Assembly (NCBI RefSeq): GCF_001540865.1
Contig: NC_033635.1
Span: 7,747,070 to 7,811,069, forward strand
Direction: 5' to 3'
DNA length: 64,000 nucleotides
Source: Ananas comosus
Lineage: Eukaryota > Streptophyta > Magnoliopsida > Poales > Bromeliaceae
This document shows positions 58,279 to 64,000 of the stretch, piece by piece (within the stretch, counting starts at the first letter, position 1; each line of letters begins with the position of its first letter). The notes beneath the pieces are model-generated. The model saw only the letters and a list, made by a program, of their open reading frames with translations, had not been told where the DNA came from and did no database searches. The position numbers and the translations under genes were made by a program.

Positions 58279-60053
58279 TGTAATATACCGAAAATTCGAA
58301 AAATAAATATCGAACTTTAATCAAATTGACCAAAGTGCGAGGATGGTACACTTCGGAAAGTCCGAAGGTGTTAAAATAATCAAAAGGGCGTTATGGAAGG
58401 TTTTCGAGAGCTAGAGAATCAAAAATCTGCAAACTGCAGTTTTTGAGCTCTCGGGGACCGGTCCCTGGTGGGAGAGATCGGTCCTCGAACGCATGAGAAA
58501 TGAGAAAGGCCAAAAATCGGCTGAGTCCTAGAAAACCAGCTCTCGGGAACCGGTCCCTGCGGGGAGAGACCGGTCCCCGAGAGACCGGTCCCCCAGTGAG
58601 AGACCGGTTGCATCGCGTGTGCGCCCTGCTGCCCGCGGGGAGAGCTCTCTGGGACCGGTCCCAAGTCGGGGAGACCGGTCCCCGAGCCCGAAATCTGCCC
58701 AGTTTGAGCAGTTTAATAAAATAAAAGCTGAGGGGCCTAATTGCAATTATGCAACCCATAGAATGAAATAGGAGGGGATATGAGATATTTCTCTCATTCT
58801 CACCCTCTCACACTCTCTCATCTCTCTTTCTCTCTCGAGAAGACAAAGAAGAGAAGAAAGGAAAGGAAAGAAAGAGAAGAAGAAGGAGAAAGAAAGGAAA
58901 AGAAAGGCAAGGAAGGTGGAGAGGAAGCCATTGGAGTGAAGCTATCTCCTCTTCTTCCCCTTTTGAGCAAGCTTAGAGGTAAGCCTTGCCCCTTTTCATG
59001 ATAAATCCCAAACTAGGGTTTAGGTAAGCTTAGAATTGGGTTTTATAGAACCTTTTGAGCCTTTGAAGCTTTCTTTTGCTTCTTATAGAGATCTACACCA
59101 TGGGTGGTGTGTGTGGTGAAGTTTGAAGGAGAGTTTCAATCCCTCTCATGGTAGAATCCAAACTAGGGTTTGGATTGAACTAAAGATGGCTTTAATGGAC
59201 TTCCTAGAGTAGAATAAAGTTTCTTTTGCTTCCCAATGAGATCAAACCCTAGGTTTGATATATGCTATGGAGCTAGGGCACCCAAACTGGGGCTTTTGCT
59301 TGCGAGGGTTCCAAAGTGAAATTGACCCACTAGACACCTAATTGGGGGTATTTCCGACGCGTTGGTGCACTCGGATTAAAGTTACGAAAAGTCTATAAAA
59401 AGTTATGGGCAAAATGGCCTAAGTTGGCTTCGTTTTCCCGCAGGTGAAGAACGAGGAGTCTAAAAATTCCAAGAAAATCATCGGAGCATCTTTGAGAACC
59501 TACGAGGTGGGTGGTGCTATCCAAACTCGTTGAACTTCCTTCTATGCCTAATGTGTCATTCAATTGAGCATATGTTATATACATTGTTGCATGCATTGTA
59601 GGGAAAATGTGATGAGAGTAATGTGATGTTGCATATTGTGAGTACAATTTGCCTAATGAGATGCTTGAGAACTCCTATGAATGTTTAATCCTATGTATGC
59701 ATGAGATAAAATGTGAGCACTAAAGTGAGGCAAAAGAACAGAGTGACACAATGAGACAGATCGAGTGGCATTCGATAATGTAAAGTAAAATGACACTAGA
59801 GTTAGTGTGAAGTAAAGAATCAATGTGATGTAAAGACTAATAACAATGACTAAAGTTAATGTAAAGTGGGGCATAAAGAACATGCAAAGAGTAAAGTACA
59901 TGATTGCTAGAGATAGCCAAAAGTAAAGGAATGTAAAGAATCATGATTGCTAGAATAGCAACATAAAGTGATGAAAATAACACTAGAGTTAGTGTAATGA
60001 CATGATTGAACTTATAATCCTTAGAGTTAAGGATTCGAACATACTTGCTATGA
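58279..60053 (+). mobile_element. Truncated 3' LTR of E4
   Basis: Follows the 5' LTR base for base with about 3 per cent differences until CATACTTGCTATGA at 60053, where it leaves homology. The last 900 or so bases, including the stem-loop and the TG...CA end, are missing. ACCGGT sites at 58454-58465 and at about 58547-58610, 58650 and 58670 are better preserved than in the 5' LTR. Confidence 0.92.
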
Positions 60054-60092
60054 ATTTATTCTTGACAATGTGTTTACTGTCAAGAATAAATT
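60053..60092. repeat. Perfect 15-bp inverted repeat at the E4/gene-copy-2 junction
   Basis: Arms AATTTATTCTTGACA (60053-60067) and TGTCAAGAATAAATT (60078-60092) with a 10-base loop. The right arm belongs to intron sequence also present in copy 1 (40772-40786). The left arm has no counterpart in the LTR or in copy 1, so it arose at the junction. Confidence 0.9.
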
Positions 60093-60790
60093 AATACCAG
60101 CAGCTGTGCCGCATCGTGTGCCCCGCTGTGGCACCACAATGAGTTCCAGCTCTCAAAACGCCATTCCTTCAAATCAATTGATAGTAAATGCCAATGGCAA
60201 TTACTATGCAAAGGAATAAGTACAAATCTATTCTTGCTGCAGGTATGTGCAATTATTTTTTCCAGAAAGTGTCGTATAGATGCAGATCCAAAAGCCACAT
60301 CCTTGACAAAATCAGCTGTTAGTGCCTCATCCTTTCCAATTTCCTGCATCATATTGAGTACGTGCATCTGCATTGAAAAAGGAATCAAGTTAGCAAGATG
60401 CCTGACGAAAAGTTGCAGGAAACTCAAATGCAATTATTTCGACGGTTAATATTTTCACAGATTATGGAACATGACCTAATAAATAATGTTCAACAAATTG
60501 GGATTCGGACTTCAACAGATTTTTATCTTCCATTTTAACTCGCTTTTATATTTATTTTAGTTTGCTTGATAGGAAAATAGAGAATAAGCGAGAAATAGAG
60601 AACAACTAATCTAATAGTGAAAGCATCAAACTCACCGCAACTTCACTTTGGCAGAAAATACCAGGTTGACTAAATTTATGTACACCCATGCAATCCAGCT
60701 TATCAATTATATGAAAATACACATTAATCACCTAAATAAGAAAGTCAGCAAAATAAAGAGAATCAGAATATAATATAAATATATATATAT

Positions 60791-61335
60791 AGAGTTCGGC
60801 TACTATGCTATCGGTAGCACAGAGCGCTCCGTGCTACCAAGTTGTTTTCGATGATGCGGCTTCTGAATCGACGATCGGCTCCGTTAGACTTGATCTACAG
60901 TATTGAAAGTATTTGGAAACTAAATTTCAAATTTTTTCGACATCATTTGACTAGTGATCAAAAGATCTCAAAATTGACAATTTTAATGGCCGATGTGGTG
61001 TGTTTGTGAGTTTAACGGTGTAAAACAATCCAAATGGGATGAAAATTTTATAGAAAATTCTTTTCACTACTTAGAGTAAGATCACTATATCTAATTTTGA
61101 ATTTAAATCTTTTATCATCATTTTTTATGAGATTTTTATTTTCAGCCGTTCAATTTTAGACTACTTGTTTGATAGGTAAATGATATCGAAAAATTATGAA
61201 ATTTAGTTTCTAAATACTTTCAATGTGGTAGATCAAGTCTAAGGAAGCCAATCGTCGATTTGGAAGCCGCATCATCGAAAAACAACTTGGTACCACAGAG
61301 CGCTCCGTGCTACCGATAGTATATAGGCTAGCTCT
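60791..61335. mobile_element. MITE 1 with long terminal inverted repeats
   Basis: 545 bp. The ends AGAGTTCGGCTACTATGCTA and, reversed, AGAGCTAGCCTATATACTAT continue into more than 100 bp of inverted similarity. Close to each end is a near-perfect palindrome, GGTAGCAC-GAGCGCTC-GTGCTACC type. No coding capacity. It lies in a TA-rich intron of gene copy 2 and looks like insertion at TA repeats, but the exact TSD cannot be read in this background. Confidence 0.82.
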
Positions 61336-62435
61336 TCTATCATATATATATATGATATATATATAGCTATATAATAGATACATATATATGTATACATGTA
61401 TAACATCGTACATCGTATACCGATGTAAATACATGTACATCGTAAATACATGTATACATGTACATGTATACATGTATACACCTGGTACTGTATACTGTTA
61501 TGTATATGTATGTATATATATAATGTACACATGTATATATTAATACATGTAATTATACATGTATACGATGTATATATATACATGTATATATACATGGTAT
61601 GACATGTATATATACATGTATATCAAGTATCATATACGTACCAGTACATATAGCATACCATATACACTACATGTATACAATGTATATGAGTGGTACATGT
61701 AGTACATATATTACACTGTACACTATAATACATGTACTACATGTATGTATCTGTATGTATATGTATGTATATATAGGTATAACGGCCGCTGTCCATGTTA
61801 TCACATGTCATACATGTACTACATGTACATGTATACAAGTGTATAAACCTGTAACATATATCATAGTATATATATTGTACATATACTACATATATATATA
61901 TACTTTATACATGTACTATATGTACAGATATCATGTATATATGTACATCTATATATCCTATAGTAGTGTATTTTATTATATATATATATATATATATTAA
62001 TATATATATTATATAATTAGTATGTATAATATGTATGTATGTAGTATATATATATATGTATGTAGTGTATGTATGTACTTGTATGTAATGTGTATGTAAT
62101 ATATATATATACATGTATGTAATATATATATATACATACACAGTACATACACATCAATACCATACATACACATACATTACTATATATACTATAACATACA
62201 TATATAACCATTATAACATGACATAATATTATATAGTATATATACCATACGATGTAATATATGTACTATATATATAGTATACATACAATACTACACTATA
62301 CATACAATACATACATCATATAACATACTACATATATAAACGATACAATATACATACATATATATGTATATTGTATATGTATAATATATGTATATATATG
62401 TATATGTATAGTATATGTCTGTATACATATAATAC

Positions 62436-62502
<67 letters not shown>

Positions 62503-62566
62503 CATATACATACATATACATATATATACATATATATGTATATATGTATATATGTATATATATAGT
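61336..62566. repeat. TA-rich cryptic simple sequence (1.2 kb) between two MITEs
   Basis: Almost entirely TA, CATG and TGTA words (TACATGTATA, TATGTATGTA), with many short palindromes such as TACATGTA and a pure (TA)n run of about 65 bp at 62432-62498. All open frames here encode low-complexity Tyr/Ile strings and are meaningless. The corresponding intron of copy 1 has only about 22 bp of TA repeat. Confidence 0.9.
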
Positions 62567-63101
62567 GTAGGTCTTGTGTGCTATTAGGAGTACGGAGGCC
62601 TTCGTGCTCCTAAGCTGTTTTCGATGATGGAGCTTCCGAATCGACGATCGGCTCCGTTAGATTTGATCTAGCGTATTTGAAGTATCTAGAAAATAAATTT
62701 TATGATTTTTTGATATCATTTACCTAGCGATCGAAAGGGTTCAAAATCAACGGCTGAAATTAAAAATATCACAAAAAGCGGTGATATAGCACTAAAATTT
62801 TCAATCTGAGATATTGATCTTGCTGTAAATAGTATAAAGAATTTTCTATCAAAATTCCATCTGATTTGAATATTTCTACACCGTTAAACTTGCAAACGGT
62901 ATACATCAACCATTAAAATTTGTTGATTTTAAACCTTTTCGATCACTAGGTAAATGATATCGAAAAATCGCAAAATTTATTTTCTAGATATTTCAAAATA
63001 CTAGATTAAGTCTAATGGAGCCGATCGTCGATTCGAAAACTCTATCATCGAAAACGACTTAGGAGCACGAAAGCCTCCGTGCTCCTAATAGCACACAAGA
63101 C

Positions 63102-63105
<4 letters not shown>
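62567..63105. mobile_element. MITE 2 with long terminal inverted repeats
   Basis: 539 bp. The first 24 bases (GTAGGTCTTGTGTGCTATTA...) are a perfect inverted match of the last 24, and inverted similarity extends past 100 bp. The inner part TTTTCGATGATGGAGCTTCC and CGACGATCGGCTCC is shared with MITE 1, while the outermost bases differ. Each end has a palindrome of the TAGGAGCACG...CGTGCTCCTA type. No coding capacity. Confidence 0.85.

Positions 63106-63182
<77 letters not shown>
63106..63182. repeat. (TC)n followed by (TA)n microsatellites
   Basis: About 30 bp of TC repeats and then about 42 bp of TA repeats directly after MITE 2. Part of the expanded intron of gene copy 2. Confidence 0.95.
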
Positions 63183-64000
63183 CAAGCTTCAAGTGCTAAG
63201 TACAATACATAATCTGTGACGGCACTAACCTCGTCGCGCGTCGGGCCTCCAAATAAGTAATCAAGGAGGACTTGACTGCTAACAGAAGACGAATCTAACC
63301 CTTTCATATCATCTTGCCATATGGGTCCCCTATTCAAAAAATAAAATATGTAACAATACATTAGAAAAGAATTGCTAAATAGTTAAGCTCGAATATTTTA
63401 CCAATTATATTTAATGCTAACTAACCACTACATGTACATAAAGATTGACGAACTTTGTAGTAGGTCGGAATATTAGAAAATTTATTGCATCCCGCTCATC
63501 TTTGGGAATATTATCTCTTCCGGGGTAGTTGCGATGATGCTCAATAATTAACCCAGGCAACTCAACCGGCGCATGGATATCATCTATCTCAACAGCTGGT
63601 AATGCACTTTCTGATTGTCCAAGTTCAGTTTTCATTTCCTATTATGAACCAAATCACGTGCAAAAGTCATATTTTATATGATATAAGTTTATTCACACTA
63701 AAATTAATCAATTACATCATATATTACCATAAGGACCTCTGCAATGGTCCCTGACACGGTATTTGATGCATCTTCACCAGCTTCGACCCCCCCGATCTTC
63801 AAAGGATGCCGCTGCTTTCTTCTATAATGGCGAGTCATACGACGTTCGCCCGGCGTAAAATCAGGGGACATTCTTTTCTGTTTCCTTTCACGCCCTTTAA
63901 GTCGTTCAATTCTAGAAGGAATGTCCCTTATTACAGTATCGCCAACATCCACTCTCTGTTGGCTGCTTTCTTCAACCACTGTGCCTTAGCCACCTTGAGG

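Larger units (their letters stand above)
50510..60053 (+). mobile_element. Element E4: most complete Ty3/gypsy chromovirus-like element
   Basis: 5' LTR, primer site, gag-pol with order gag-PR-RT-RNase H-IN-chromodomain-like tail, polypurine tract, and a 3' LTR truncated at 60053. The left flank is CCGGG; there is no right TSD because the end is lost. The two LTRs differ at 9 positions in about 290 compared bases (hand count over 51000-51290 and its partner), so the insertion is not very recent. Coding damage is limited to a few stops and two frameshifts. Confidence 0.93.
60098..63979 (-). pseudogene. PMD-Ulp1 gene copy 2, inverted and truncated
   Basis: Exons on the minus strand: 63979-63728 (VDVGDTVIRDIPSRIERL...SPDFTPGERRMTRHYRRK), 63638 to about 63430 (MKTELGQSESALPAVEI...DERDAINFL), 63330-63230 (GPIWQDDMKGLDSS...YLFGGPTRDE), 60731-60636 and 60367-60098 (MHVLNMMQEIGKDEA...CHWHLLSID...ESWNSLW). 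Introns match copy 1 in position and sequence, so this is a DNA-level duplicate. These exons are open where copy 1 has stops and indels. The exon with the catalytic Gln and Cys is missing past 60092, and the intron 60732-63229 is 2,498 bp against 101 bp in copy 1. The N-terminal part lies beyond the window or is diverged. Confidence 0.75.

Noticed and set aside
61210..62565. Tyr/Ile-rich frames on both strands
   Set aside because: Pure consequence of TA, TG and CA simple repeats.
60098..63979. Gene copy 2 as a haplotig or misassembled duplicate of copy 1
   Set aside because: Divergence of roughly 7-8 per cent, separate indels and different insertions argue for a real, older duplication. The breakpoint itself still needs read support.

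Overview
The window looks like nested-repeat heterochromatin from a plant nuclear genome. The evidence is a stack of Ty3/gypsy chromovirus-like LTR retrotransposons (pol order PR-RT-RNase H-IN plus a chromodomain-like tail, initiator-Met tRNA primer sites, LTRs of about 2.4-3.5 kb) inserted in and around an intron-bearing gene that joins a plant-mobile-domain-like region to a Ulp1-type (C48) cysteine protease. A monocot is plausible and pineapple-like genomes come to mind, but that is only an impression. I found no intact cellular gene, rRNA, tRNA or CRISPR array. Every long reading frame belongs to a decayed element.

Insertions were dated by matching 5-bp target-site duplications (TSDs). Base layer: bases 1-41, 2446-2530, 32520-33901, 39405-40987, 47142-50509 and roughly 60054-64000. 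Into it went solo LTR S1 (42-2440, minus, TSD TAATA), solo LTR S2 (2531-3696 plus 31195-32514, minus, TSD ATGTA), solo LTR S5 (33902-39399, TSD GAAAG/GAATG), solo LTR S7 (40988-47136, TSD degraded) and element E4 (50510 to about 60053). S2 was split by the 27.5-kb composite E1 (3697-31189, TSD ATAAT). E1 itself holds solo LTRs S3 (5127-7551, GATAG) and S4 (8962-12427, TTAGT) and a truncated tandem array, E2 pol - shared LTR - E3 gag-pol (about 16717-29661). That shared LTR was hit by a fourth-level solo LTR (20559-23880, ACTTG). S5 holds S6 (34213-36979, CCGGT) and S7 holds S8 (42026-45660, GGTGT).

The PMD-Ulp1 gene occurs twice. Copy 1 (plus, 32746 to about 47270) has its N-terminal region, several short introns and the protease exons, but also stop codons, two frameshifts and two LTR insertions. 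The second LTR sits exactly before the predicted catalytic Cys codon. Copy 2 (minus, 60098-63979) has the same exon-intron layout at roughly 92 per cent identity (hand sample), lacks the last catalytic exon, and has one intron swollen from 101 to 2,498 bp by two related long-TIR MITEs and 1.2 kb of TA-rich simple sequence. Downstream of copy 1 lies a minisatellite with a 120-bp unit organised as 240-bp dimers, itself part of a larger duplication.

Most interesting signals: arrays of 12-bp ACCGGT-centred palindromes (TGTACCGGTACA in some LTR families, GGGACCGGTCCC in others), placed just upstream of the TATA box in the families where a TATA box can be seen; a stem-loop near LTR 3' ends, kept across several families with a compensatory base-pair change; the tandem E2-LTR-E3 recombinant; the hybrid LTR S8; and the inverted PMD-Ulp1 pair. 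One unresolved base (N at 42779) sits inside a perfect 88-bp duplication and probably marks an assembly problem.
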